Source of the DNA: CAZADA01 sp964524065
GTDB lineage: Bacteria; Pseudomonadota; Alphaproteobacteria; Caulobacterales; Maricaulaceae
NCBI GenBank assembly: GCA_964524065.1
Contig: CAZGCB010000051.1
Location: 1 to 18,478 of the forward strand
DNA length: 18,478 nucleotides
Reading direction: 5' to 3'
Shown: positions 7,258-13,336 of the stretch, piece after piece
Layout of the letters: each line of letters opens with the position of its first letter
How positions within the stretch are numbered: position 1 is the stretch's first letter
Notes under the pieces: model-generated
Databases searched by the model: none
What the model was told of the DNA's origin: nothing
The model's input: only the letters and a program-made list of their open reading frames with translations
Translations under genes and position numbers: made by a program

Positions 7258-7476
7258 GCCTTGTTCCAAAGCTGGAAAAGAAGCGGCGGACCATAGCCAT
7301 GCGCGCTGTGCGGTCAAGCCGTCCCTCCGCCCGCGCTTGGGGAGAGCCGCACCGCGCGGGGCGCAAAAATCATCGAAGTTGTGCGCCTGCGGCCTAAGCC
7401 AAAGGTTCTTTAACGAAGCTCAGCGCGTACTCGTTTGGCGCGTATAGACTTTTTTCCGTTCGTAGCGAGGCGAGCA

Positions 7477-8157
7477 ATGCGGGCTTTTTCCGTTTCGGAA
7501 CGAACCGCCGGTCGGGCGGTGATGGTTCCCGCTCCGGGCCGGGCCACCCCCGCGCGCGCGGAGACAGGCGATGGCCCCCGACACGCAATGGCGTCGCTGT
7601 TGCGTGAAATGCGCCGCTTGCAGAGCGAGGCGGCACGCTTGCGCGCGCGCGTGGCGGAATTGGAGGCCCTTGCGGACATCGATCCTCTGGCGGATGTGCT
7701 CAACCGGCGGGCTTTCATGCGCGAATTTCAACGCATGATCGCCCATGCCCGCCGTTATGGCGGGGCGGTGAGCTTGGTGTACTTCGATGTCGACCGGCTG
7801 AAAGCCGTGAATGATTTCTGGGGCCATGAGGCGGGCGACGCCATCATCCGCCATGTGGCCGCGCTGCTCACCGCTCGCACCCGCGCCAGCGATTTGGTGG
7901 GGCGCTTGGGTGGGGATGAGTTCGCCGTCGCTCTCGCGCATGCTGACTTGGAGGCGGCGCGTATGCGCGCCGCCCATCTTGCGCGCGCCGCGCGCGACAC
8001 GCCGTGTGACTATGAGGGCCGGTGTGTGGGGATCAGTTGCTCATGGGGCGCGGCGGTCATGGGCCCCGGCGATGACGCCCGCGCCATCATGGCCCGGGCC
8101 GATATCGCCATGTACCGCCATAAGATGGCCGGGCGCCACCGTCTGTGCGCCGTCTGA
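7477..8157 (+). CDS. Diguanylate cyclase (GGDEF), cytosolic, with coiled-coil N-terminus
   Basis: 226 residues from ATG at 7477 (GAGG 6 nt upstream); an in-frame TTG at 7435 would add 14 residues. The N-terminal 35 residues are low-complexity. Residues 38-66 form a likely coiled coil (LLREMRRLQSEAARLRARVA) and a GGDEF domain follows from about 68. The active site is intact: FDVD (103-106, metal), N112 and D113 (base recognition), and GGDEF (145-149). The inhibitory I-site RASD (136-139) is five residues before it, as in feedback-controlled cyclases. It should make c-di-GMP from two GTP as a dimer. No transmembrane, PAS or receiver domain is present, so the signal must come through the coiled coil or a partner. 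It is divergent from purEK. Confidence 0.93.
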   Translation: MRAFSVSERTAGRAVMVPAPGRATPARAETGDGPRHAMASLLREMRRLQSEAARLRARVAELEALADIDPLADVLNRRAFMREFQRMIAHARRYGGAVSLVYFDVDRLKAVNDFWGHEAGDAIIRHVAALLTARTRASDLVGRLGGDEFAVALAHADLEAARMRAAHLARAARDTPCDYEGRCVGISCSWGAAVMGPGDDARAIMARADIAMYRHKMAGRHRLCAV

Positions 8158-8163
8158 AGCGGC

Positions 8164-8181
8164 GCCGGCTCACATGCCGGC
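8164..8181 (+). terminator. Short hairpin after the diguanylate cyclase gene
   Basis: GCCGGC, a 6-base loop, then GCCGGC, starting 6 bases after the stop. The stem is only 6 bp and no U-run follows. It lies between two convergent genes, where a terminator is expected, but it is weak. Confidence 0.25.
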
Positions 8182-8221
8182 TGTGTCGGGCCGCACGGGG
8201 CGATCATCCGGTCTTTCAAGC

Positions 8222-8434
8222 TTACGCGATCGCGTCAGGGTTCAGCTGATCCTCGATCCACTCGATCTCGTCCTTGACGCGCAGCTTTTGCTTTTTCAGC
8301 CGCACCATTTTCAGCTGATCCGCGACGCCGGTGAGCCCCATCGCATGGACCGCCGCGTCCAACGCCGCATGTTCCTCGCGCAGCAAGAGGAGGCGCGCCT
8401 TTAACTGCTCGCGATCGCGCGGCGGTGTCGCCAT
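8222..8434 (-). CDS. DUF465 (YdcH-family) small helical protein, copy 1
   Basis: 70 residues, rich in Leu, Lys, Arg and Glu; probably one helical hairpin. The C-terminal part has the DUF465 core MVRLKKQKLRVKDEIEWIED (43-62). I chose the ATG at 8434 because GGGAGGG lies 6 nt upstream and family members are about 55-75 residues; an upstream in-frame start would add a 25-residue non-conserved tail. The molecular function of DUF465 proteins is not established. It is divergent from a second, shorter DUF465 gene (8552-8722) across 117 bases, and the two share the LKKQKLR-x-KDEI core. Confidence 0.88.
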   Translation of the reverse strand: MATPPRDREQLKARLLLLREEHAALDAAVHAMGLTGVADQLKMVRLKKQKLRVKDEIEWIEDQLNPDAIA

Positions 8435-8551
8435 GGCGGTCCCTCCCTGCGGGGTGGTGGGTTGCAAACGATGTGATCGAAAGACGGAGTGACTCTGCGC
8501 CGTCATCATGGTGTCATATCAAAGCAACAGGTCGACAAAAAGGAGGTATTC

Positions 8552-8722
8552 ATGGCTGTTCAAGCGCGTATCCGTGAGCTGGTGGCTCGCCATCGTGATC
8601 TTGAGAACCTCCTGGAGGCGGAGATGAAACGCCCGGGGGTGGACAACACCCGGCTCGCCTCCTTGAAGAAGCAAAAACTCAGACTGAAAGACGAAATTTC
8701 GGCTCTCGCCACGGGCGCATAA
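8552..8722 (+). CDS. DUF465 (YdcH-family) small helical protein, copy 2
   Basis: 56 residues, beginning MAVQARIRELVARHRDLENL and carrying LKKQKLRLKDEIS (39-51), the same core as its divergent neighbour. The ribosome-binding site is very strong (AAGGAGG, 5 nt before the ATG), which suggests high expression. Function unknown; the protein looks like a soluble two-helix coiled coil. The pair probably arose by duplication, as often seen in alphaproteobacteria. The shared 117-base spacer holds a GANTC site (8491-8495). Confidence 0.9.
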   Translation: MAVQARIRELVARHRDLENLLEAEMKRPGVDNTRLASLKKQKLRLKDEISALATGA

Positions 8723-8741
8723 GCGGTTCACGGGGCGTTTG

Positions 8742-8756
8742 GGCGCCGGCGGCGCC
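8742..8756 (+). terminator. Short GC hairpin after DUF465 copy 2
   Basis: GGCGCC, GGC loop, GGCGCC, 19 bases after the stop. Six perfect base pairs but no U-run; a weak terminator candidate. Confidence 0.25.
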
Positions 8757-8908
8757 GAGACGCTCGCCGTGTCCGCCTGGCGGGCGGCGACGACATGCAT
8801 GGTCTATGATCGCGGGCGCCTTTTGACGGCGGCCCTCTGGGCTTTGGCGACGTATGTGTATACGACTGCAGGTGTGCGTGCTCACACGTGCGTCGCCAAG
8901 AGGTTCCC

Positions 8909-9712
8909 ATGGCCGCAGATCGCGTCGCGGTGGTGACGGGGGCGGCCCGGGGCATCGGGCTCGCCTGCGCCCGCCGTCTAGCCGAGGATGGCTGCAAAAT
9001 CGTCCTCGCCGACATTGATGAAGACGGCGCGCGTGCGGCGGCCGATGAGCTGGGCGCCGCGGAGGGACGCGCGGCGTTTGTTCGCTGCGATGTGGCTGAA
9101 CGCCTGGATGTCCACAACATGGTCGCGGAGGCGTTGGCCCAGTTTGGGCGCATTGATGTCTTGGTGAACAACGCCGGCGTCGTCGCGCCCGGCGGTATTT
9201 TGGATTTGGACGAAGGCGATTTCGATCGCGTCATCGCGATCAATTTGCGCGGCGCGTTCCTGGTGGGCCAAGCCGTGACGCGCCAGATGACCCGGCAAAT
9301 CCACGAATCCAGCGATCGCTTACAGGATGCGCGCAAGCGCTATGCCGTGGTCAACATGTCGTCGGTGAACGCCATCACCGCCATGCCCGATCAACTCGCC
9401 TACAATGTGTCTAAGGGCGGCATGAACCAACTGACGCGCGCCATGGCGCTGGCCCTCGCCCCGCGCGGCGTGCGGGTGAATGCGGTGGCGCCGGGCAGCG
9501 TCAACACTGAGGTGCTGCGAGCCGTGCTGGGCGATGAGTCCGGCGAGCAGGCGATTTTAGCGCGCACGCCCTTAGGGCGTGTCGGCGATCCCGATGAGGT
9601 GGCCGGCGCGGTCGCGTTCCTCGCCTCCAAGGACGCCAGCTACATCACCGGCCAAGTTCTCTATGTGGACGGCGGGCGTTTGGCGCTGAACACCTTGGTG
9701 AAGGAGGCATAG
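8909..9712 (+). CDS. Short-chain dehydrogenase/reductase (classical SDR)
   Basis: 267 residues. Rossmann fold with TGAARGIG (10-17), Asp35 at the end of the second strand (favours NAD over NADP), NNAG (87-90), catalytic Ser152 in NMSSVN, and YNVSK with Tyr165 and Lys169. The C-terminal part has VNAVAPGSVNT and ITGQVLYVDGG, typical of FabG-like SDRs. The substrate is unknown. Residues about 128-145 (TRQIHESSDRLQDARKRY) are longer and more charged than the usual short loop before the catalytic Ser strand. The start is ATG at 8909, with AAGAGG 5 nt upstream; an in-frame GTG at 8888 is less likely. It stands alone, convergent with trcR. Confidence 0.93.
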   Translation: MAADRVAVVTGAARGIGLACARRLAEDGCKIVLADIDEDGARAAADELGAAEGRAAFVRCDVAERLDVHNMVAEALAQFGRIDVLVNNAGVVAPGGILDLDEGDFDRVIAINLRGAFLVGQAVTRQMTRQIHESSDRLQDARKRYAVVNMSSVNAITAMPDQLAYNVSKGGMNQLTRAMALALAPRGVRVNAVAPGSVNTEVLRAVLGDESGEQAILARTPLGRVGDPDEVAGAVAFLASKDASYITGQVLYVDGGRLALNTLVKEA

Positions 9713-9737
9713 GCGGCGCGCTGCGTTGCACGCCGCC
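9712..9737. terminator. Hairpin between convergent SDR and trcR genes
   Basis: GGCGGCG (9712-9718) and CGCCGCC (9731-9737) form a 7-bp stem around a 12-base loop, in the 45-base gap between two convergent stops. It could slow transcription from both sides; no U-run on either side. Confidence 0.35.
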
Positions 9738-9757
9738 CGGCGGCCGGCCTCAACGTC

Positions 9758-10486
9758 TTAAAGCGGGTCGTCCTCGCGATCGGCGCTGACGCCGGAGCCA
9801 CCCATATTGGCGAACACCTTCTCCACATCCGGGGCGTCTTGCGGGCGCAGGGGATCCTCCTCCTCGGCCGCCGGCTCCAGATCGATCGGCGCGAGGGGCG
9901 CATCCTCTAGGGGCGCAAGGGGCGCCCCTTCGGGCGGCGTCTCGCCCGCGGCCGCAGCGGGCCGTTTGGCGGCGGCTTTGCGCACCACTTCGTCCAAATC
10001 CAGCTGCGAACACAGGCCCAACGCCACCGGGTCCTGCGGTTGGATGTTCGAGGCGTTCCAATGCGTGCGCGAGCGCACCGCTTCAATGGTGGTTTTGGTG
10101 GTGCCGATGAGTTTGGCGATTTGCCCGTCCGACACTTCCGGATGATTTTTCACCATCCAGGCGATCGCGTTCGGCCGTTCTTGCCGGCGCGAGAGCGGCG
10201 TGTAGCGCGGGCCCTTTTTGCGCTTCTTCACCAAATCCGCGTGCTGGGAGGATTTCAGCTCCATGCGGTATTCGGGATCGGCTTCGGCGGCTTCAATCTC
10301 TTCGCGGGTCAGCTGACCGTTGGCCACCGGGTCTGCGCCGCGTACGGAGGCGGCGATATCGCCGTCGGCGATACCCTTCACCTCCAGGGCGTGCAGACCG
10401 CAGAATTCCGCAATTTGATCGAAGGTGAGTCCGGTGTTGTCCACCAACCAGACCGCGGTGGCTTTGGGCATCAAAATCTCAGTCAT
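9758..10486 (-). CDS. trcR: Cell-cycle transcriptional regulator TrcR (DUF1013)
   Basis: 242 residues. DUF1013 proteins are restricted to alphaproteobacteria; in Caulobacter, TrcR travels with RNA polymerase and supports cell-cycle transcription (established for that protein, inferred here). The conserved core begins ATAVWLVDNTGLTFDQIAEF (9-28) and includes HALEVKGIADGDIA. A second HTH-like part follows, AIAWMVKNHPEVSDGQIAKL (107-126) then IGTTKTTIEAVRSRTHWN. From about 175 the tail is Ala/Pro/Glu-rich and probably disordered. The ATG at 10486 is supported by GAGG 6 nt upstream and by the family start MTEILMPKATAVWL; an in-frame ATG four codons earlier is less likely. Single gene, divergent from a GST-like gene. 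Confidence 0.92.
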   Translation of the reverse strand: MTEILMPKATAVWLVDNTGLTFDQIAEFCGLHALEVKGIADGDIAASVRGADPVANGQLTREEIEAAEADPEYRMELKSSQHADLVKKRKKGPRYTPLSRRQERPNAIAWMVKNHPEVSDGQIAKLIGTTKTTIEAVRSRTHWNASNIQPQDPVALGLCSQLDLDEVVRKAAAKRPAAAAGETPPEGAPLAPLEDAPLAPIDLEPAAEEEDPLRPQDAPDVEKVFANMGGSGVSADREDDPL

Positions 10487-10660
10487 CGGCGTCCTCATGT
10501 GCGATCAAGACCGCGCCAGCGCGCTCCAGGGGAGGGACGCGGGCGTCGCGATCGCAGGCTCAGCCGCTATCAGGGCGGTTCCGCCCCGACGCGTGCTGTG
10601 TTCTTTGGTACTACATAAGCGGTTTGCAACAGTTTGTGAAATCACCGTGTCTCGACGTTC

Positions 10661-10676
10661 GTTTTGTGCGCAAAAC
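10661..10676 (+). promoter_or_regulatory. Palindrome GTTTTGTGCGCAAAAC, possible operator of the GST-like gene
   Basis: A 16-base inverted repeat (GTTTTG-TGCG-CAAAAC) whose 3' edge is 22 bases before the start codon at 10699 and 9 bases upstream of the GAGGAGG ribosome-binding site. Its size and symmetry suit a dimeric regulator, or it could be a 5'UTR hairpin. The T/A-rich arms stand out in GC-rich DNA. No binding protein can be named. Confidence 0.4.
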
Positions 10677-10698
10677 CGCGCATGAGGAGGACGCCGCC

Positions 10699-11340
10699 AT
10701 GACGAAACTTGTGCTTGTCACGTTTGACTGGGTCCCTGAGACGCCGCGCGGCTATGTCCGGGATTTGCGTGTCCGTTGGGCGTTGGAGGAGGCCGGCTTG
10801 GCCTATCGGGTGGAGACGACGCCCTTTCGCGACCGGGGCGCAGCGCACATCGCCCGCCAGCCCTTCGGCCAAGCGCCATGGCTTATAGATGGACCGCAGT
10901 CAATCTTTGAGACTGGCGCAATCTTGTTGCATCTGGGGGAGAAAAATATGGCGCTCCTGCCGCGCGATCCGCAAGCGCGCAGCACCACGATCCAATGGCT
11001 GTTCGCCGCGCTGAACTCCGTCGAGATGGCCGTTCTGCCTTGGACCATCGGGCGGTTCAGCGGCGCTGAAGACCAGACGCCCCTGTCCCAGGCGTTGGAG
11101 CGCTTTCTGCAGGGCCGGCTGCAGCATATGGACGCTGTGTTGGCCCATCGCGATTGGGCGGCGGGCGACACCTTCACCGTGGCTGATATCGCCATGGCCG
11201 ATGTGCTGCGTCTCGCCGATCGCTTTGATGGATTGGCGCATCACCCCCGATGCCGTGATTATGTGCGACGCGCGACCGCCCGTCCGGCGTTCATCACAGC
11301 GCATGCTGACCAATTGGCGCATTTCGCCGCCGCCGATTGA
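10699..11340 (+). CDS. Glutathione S-transferase family protein
   Basis: 213 residues. N-terminal thioredoxin-like domain (about 3-82) with the GST features QPFGQAPWLIDG (54-65, including the cis-Pro at 60) and FETGAILLHL (70-79, glutathione gamma-Glu contact). The C-terminal all-helical domain has TFTVADIAMADVL (158-170), the conserved N-capping Asp motif of GSTs. There is no Cys near the N-terminus, so a Ser/Tyr or non-canonical class rather than an omega or beta type. Substrate unknown; detoxification or a thiol-dependent step is possible. The ATG at 10699 has GAGGAGG 8 nt upstream, which rules out the upstream in-frame TTG. Divergent from trcR, with a palindrome in its leader. Confidence 0.92.
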   Translation: MTKLVLVTFDWVPETPRGYVRDLRVRWALEEAGLAYRVETTPFRDRGAAHIARQPFGQAPWLIDGPQSIFETGAILLHLGEKNMALLPRDPQARSTTIQWLFAALNSVEMAVLPWTIGRFSGAEDQTPLSQALERFLQGRLQHMDAVLAHRDWAAGDTFTVADIAMADVLRLADRFDGLAHHPRCRDYVRRATARPAFITAHADQLAHFAAAD

Positions 11341-11367
11341 GCGCGCGCCGGAGCATTTCTGCCGCGC

Positions 11368-12336
11368 TTAGGGCGTCAGCAGAATTTTGCCCGCGTGACC
11401 ACCGGACTCCATGCGTTCATGGGCGGCGGCGGCGTCTTCGAGCGTAAACACGCTGTCGATCACGGGCGCCACCGCCCCGGCTTCGATCCAAGGCCAGACA
11501 TGCTGGCGCACGGCGGCGCCCAATCGCGCTTTTTCCGCATCGGGTCGTGAGCGCAGGGTGGACCCAGTCAGCGTCAGGCGTTTCAACATGACGCGCATCA
11601 AATCGATGGTGACCCGCGATCCGGTGAGGAATGCGATGCTGATCAGCCGGCCGCCGGCGCGCAAACTGTCGATGTTGTTCTGCACATAATCGCCGCCCAC
11701 CATATCGAGGATGACATCGGCCCCGCCGGCGGCCTGGAGGATGGCGCCGAAATCGTCGGTGCGATAATTGATCGCCGTGTCCGCGCCAAGACGCTGACAC
11801 AGCGCGCATTTTTCGTCGCTGCCCGCCGTCGCGAAGACGCGCGCGCCCTGGGCCTTGGCCATTTGGATCGCCGTCGTGCCGATGCCGCTGGCGCCGCCAT
11901 GCACCAGCAGCGTCTCGCCCGGCTGCAGCGCGCCGGCCTCAAACACATTCGCCCAGACGGTGAGCACCGTCTCCGGCAGGCCCGCCGCATCGCGCAGGCT
12001 GACGCCCTTGGGGATGGGCAGGCAGTGCGCGGCCTCCGCCAGCGCCCAGTCCGCATAGCCGCCGCCGTGCAGGAGGGCGCAGACGTCATCGCCTTGCCCC
12101 CACATATCCACGCCGGCGCCCACCGCGTCGATGACGCCGGAGGCTTCCAGGCCCAGCGAAGCCGGCGCGCCGGGCGGCGGCGGGTAGAGGCCTTGGCGCT
12201 GGATGATGTCCGGCCGGTTAACCCCCGCGGCCGTCACTTTGAAGCGCACTTGGCCGGGCCCTGGCTCGGGGCGCGGGACGTCTTGGCGTTGCAAGGCGGC
12301 GGGGCCGCCGGGCTCGGGGGCGAAGATCGCGCGCAT
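11368..12336 (-). CDS. NAD(P)H quinone oxidoreductase, PIG3-type, zinc-free MDR family
   Basis: 322 residues. Medium-chain reductase without the zinc-binding cysteines. AAGVNRPDIIQRQGLYPPPP (36-55) is characteristic of the PIG3 quinone oxidoreductase group. The Rossmann domain has the cofactor loop HGGASGIGT (146-154). It reduces quinones or related carbonyls with NAD(P)H. The start at 12336 is chosen from the family N-terminus (MRAIFAPEPGG) and AAGGA 8 nt upstream; the open frame continues a further 43 codons upstream without conserved sequence. It is divergent from the DUF1192/rcdA pair and may share its control region. Confidence 0.94.
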   Translation of the reverse strand: MRAIFAPEPGGPAALQRQDVPRPEPGPGQVRFKVTAAGVNRPDIIQRQGLYPPPPGAPASLGLEASGVIDAVGAGVDMWGQGDDVCALLHGGGYADWALAEAAHCLPIPKGVSLRDAAGLPETVLTVWANVFEAGALQPGETLLVHGGASGIGTTAIQMAKAQGARVFATAGSDEKCALCQRLGADTAINYRTDDFGAILQAAGGADVILDMVGGDYVQNNIDSLRAGGRLISIAFLTGSRVTIDLMRVMLKRLTLTGSTLRSRPDAEKARLGAAVRQHVWPWIEAGAVAPVIDSVFTLEDAAAAHERMESGGHAGKILLTP

Positions 12337-12362
12337 GGCGTATGTCCTTTCTCCGGCCGTGT

Positions 12363-12380
12363 GCGGCGCTTGTGCGCCGC
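12363..12380 (-). promoter_or_regulatory. GC-rich hairpin in the qor leader
   Basis: GCGGCGC-TTGT-GCGCCGC (plus-strand reading) is a perfect 7-bp stem with a 4-base loop, 26 bases upstream of the quinone oxidoreductase start. It could be a leader hairpin or an operator. It shares the string TTGTGCGC with the palindrome at 10661-10676, which may be chance. Confidence 0.3.
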
Positions 12381-12410
12381 CGCCTTTGCCGCGGGCGCCG
12401 ACGCCACGGT

Positions 12411-12437
12411 GAATCGACGCATTCGTCCCATCGATTC
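12411..12437. promoter_or_regulatory. Two GANTC (CcrM-type methylation) sites in the qor/DUF1192 control region
   Basis: GAATC at 12411-12415 and GATTC at 12433-12437 lie within 27 bases, between the divergent qor gene and the DUF1192-rcdA pair. CcrM methylates GANTC in alphaproteobacteria and its sites tune several cell-cycle promoters in Caulobacter. The sites are read directly; any regulatory effect here is inference. Confidence 0.4.
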
Positions 12438-12498
12438 CGGCGTGTCCTGAGCTATTGTGCCTCAAGAAAACACGATCCCCCTGTGCCGGAGAAGCGCC

Positions 12499-12693
12499 AT
12501 GTTCGACGATGAACCCTGTCCTGCTCCCGCCGCGGCGCCCGTGGTGGGCGAGCCGCTGAGCGCCTTATCCATTGAAGAGCTGGAGGAACGCATCACGACG
12601 CTGCAGGCTGAAATCGCCCGTGTGGAGACGGAATTGGACTCCAAGCGCGCGGGGCGCGCTGCGGCCGATGCTGTGTTTGGCGGCGCCCCGTGA
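12499..12693 (+). CDS. DUF1192 small coiled-coil protein
   Basis: 64 residues. The core SALSIEELEERITTLQAEIA (21-40) followed by RVETELDSKRAGRAAADAVF (41-60) is the DUF1192 family, found mainly in alphaproteobacteria. It is one predicted amphipathic helix, likely a coiled coil; its function is unknown. The ATG at 12499 is supported by GGAGAA 5 nt upstream and by the normal family length; an earlier in-frame TTG would add 14 residues. It lies 103 bases before rcdA on the same strand and is probably co-transcribed with it. Confidence 0.9.
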   Translation: MFDDEPCPAPAAAPVVGEPLSALSIEELEERITTLQAEIARVETELDSKRAGRAAADAVFGGAP

Positions 12694-12796
12694 CAGGCGT
12701 GCGGGGCGCGCTGGCGCGTGGTTTGCAGGTCGACCGCCGAGGGCGAGGCCGCCGCATCGGGCGCGGTCGGGACTGGGAGCTGCGGGAGTGAGCGTG

Positions 12797-13324
12797 ATGT
12801 CGCCGGAACCGTTTCCAATTTCACCGGTCGATTTTGCGCGATCGGATTTGTTTGAGCGCACCTTTGAAGAGGGCATGGGCTTGGTGCAGGAAACCTCCAG
12901 CTATTTGGAGGGGCCGGGCCGCAACGCCTCGCGGGAATTGTCGCGGGCGGGGGCGTTGTCCTATGCCGCGCAATCCATGCGCCTCACCACGCGCCTGATG
13001 CAGATGGCGTCTTGGTTGCTGGTGCACCGCGCTGTGCGTGAGGGCGAACTCACCAATGAAGAAGCGCGCGCGGAGCGTTATCGCTTGCTGCGTCAGGCGA
13101 CCGATAATGCTGCGGCCATGGCCGGCGCCTCGGGCGTGGATGAGTTGCCGGGCGAGCTGCTGGATCTCATTGAGCGCTGCGATCGGCTTTATGTGAAAGT
13201 CTCACGCTTGGATGAGCGTCTGTCCGCCCGCCCGACCGCCGGCGCGGCGCCCAATCCGGTGGGCCGTCAGCTGGCGGCGCTGGAGGCGGCGCTCACACAA
13301 CGGCCTGGCGAGGGCCTGCAGTAG
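12797..13324 (+). CDS. rcdA: Protease adaptor RcdA (DUF1465)
   Basis: 175 residues, about the length of Caulobacter RcdA. The conserved DUF1465 pattern is visible: PVDFARSDLFERTFEEGMGL (10-29), ETSSYLEGPGR, then ALSYAAQSMRLTTRLMQMAS (53-72) with WLLVHRAVREGELT. It is all-helical. In Caulobacter, RcdA is a scaffold on CpdR-primed ClpXP that recruits PopA and substrates so that CtrA and others are degraded at the G1-S transition; transfer to this organism is inference. The C-terminus (about 143-175) is probably disordered, as in the known protein. The ATG at 12797 follows GGGAG by 8 nt; in-frame GTGs at 12788 and 12794 are possible. It converges on the TonB receptor gene with a gap of 12 bases. 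Confidence 0.9.
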   Translation: MSPEPFPISPVDFARSDLFERTFEEGMGLVQETSSYLEGPGRNASRELSRAGALSYAAQSMRLTTRLMQMASWLLVHRAVREGELTNEEARAERYRLLRQATDNAAAMAGASGVDELPGELLDLIERCDRLYVKVSRLDERLSARPTAGAAPNPVGRQLAALEAALTQRPGEGLQ

Positions 13325-13336
13325 CGCCGGCGGCGC

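Noticed and set aside
7376..7476. CtrA-type or sigma-70 promoter for the diguanylate cyclase gene
   Set aside because: A single TTAA half site and a TATAGA were seen, but no partner element at the right spacing.
8823..8864. TTGACG plus TATACG as an SDR promoter
   Set aside because: The two hexamers are 30 bases apart, too far for a sigma-70 promoter.
13324..13336. GCGCC-GGC-GGCGC hairpin between rcdA and the TonB receptor gene as a terminator
   Set aside because: Only a 5-bp stem with no U-run, overlapping the stop of rcdA; too weak to call in GC-rich DNA.
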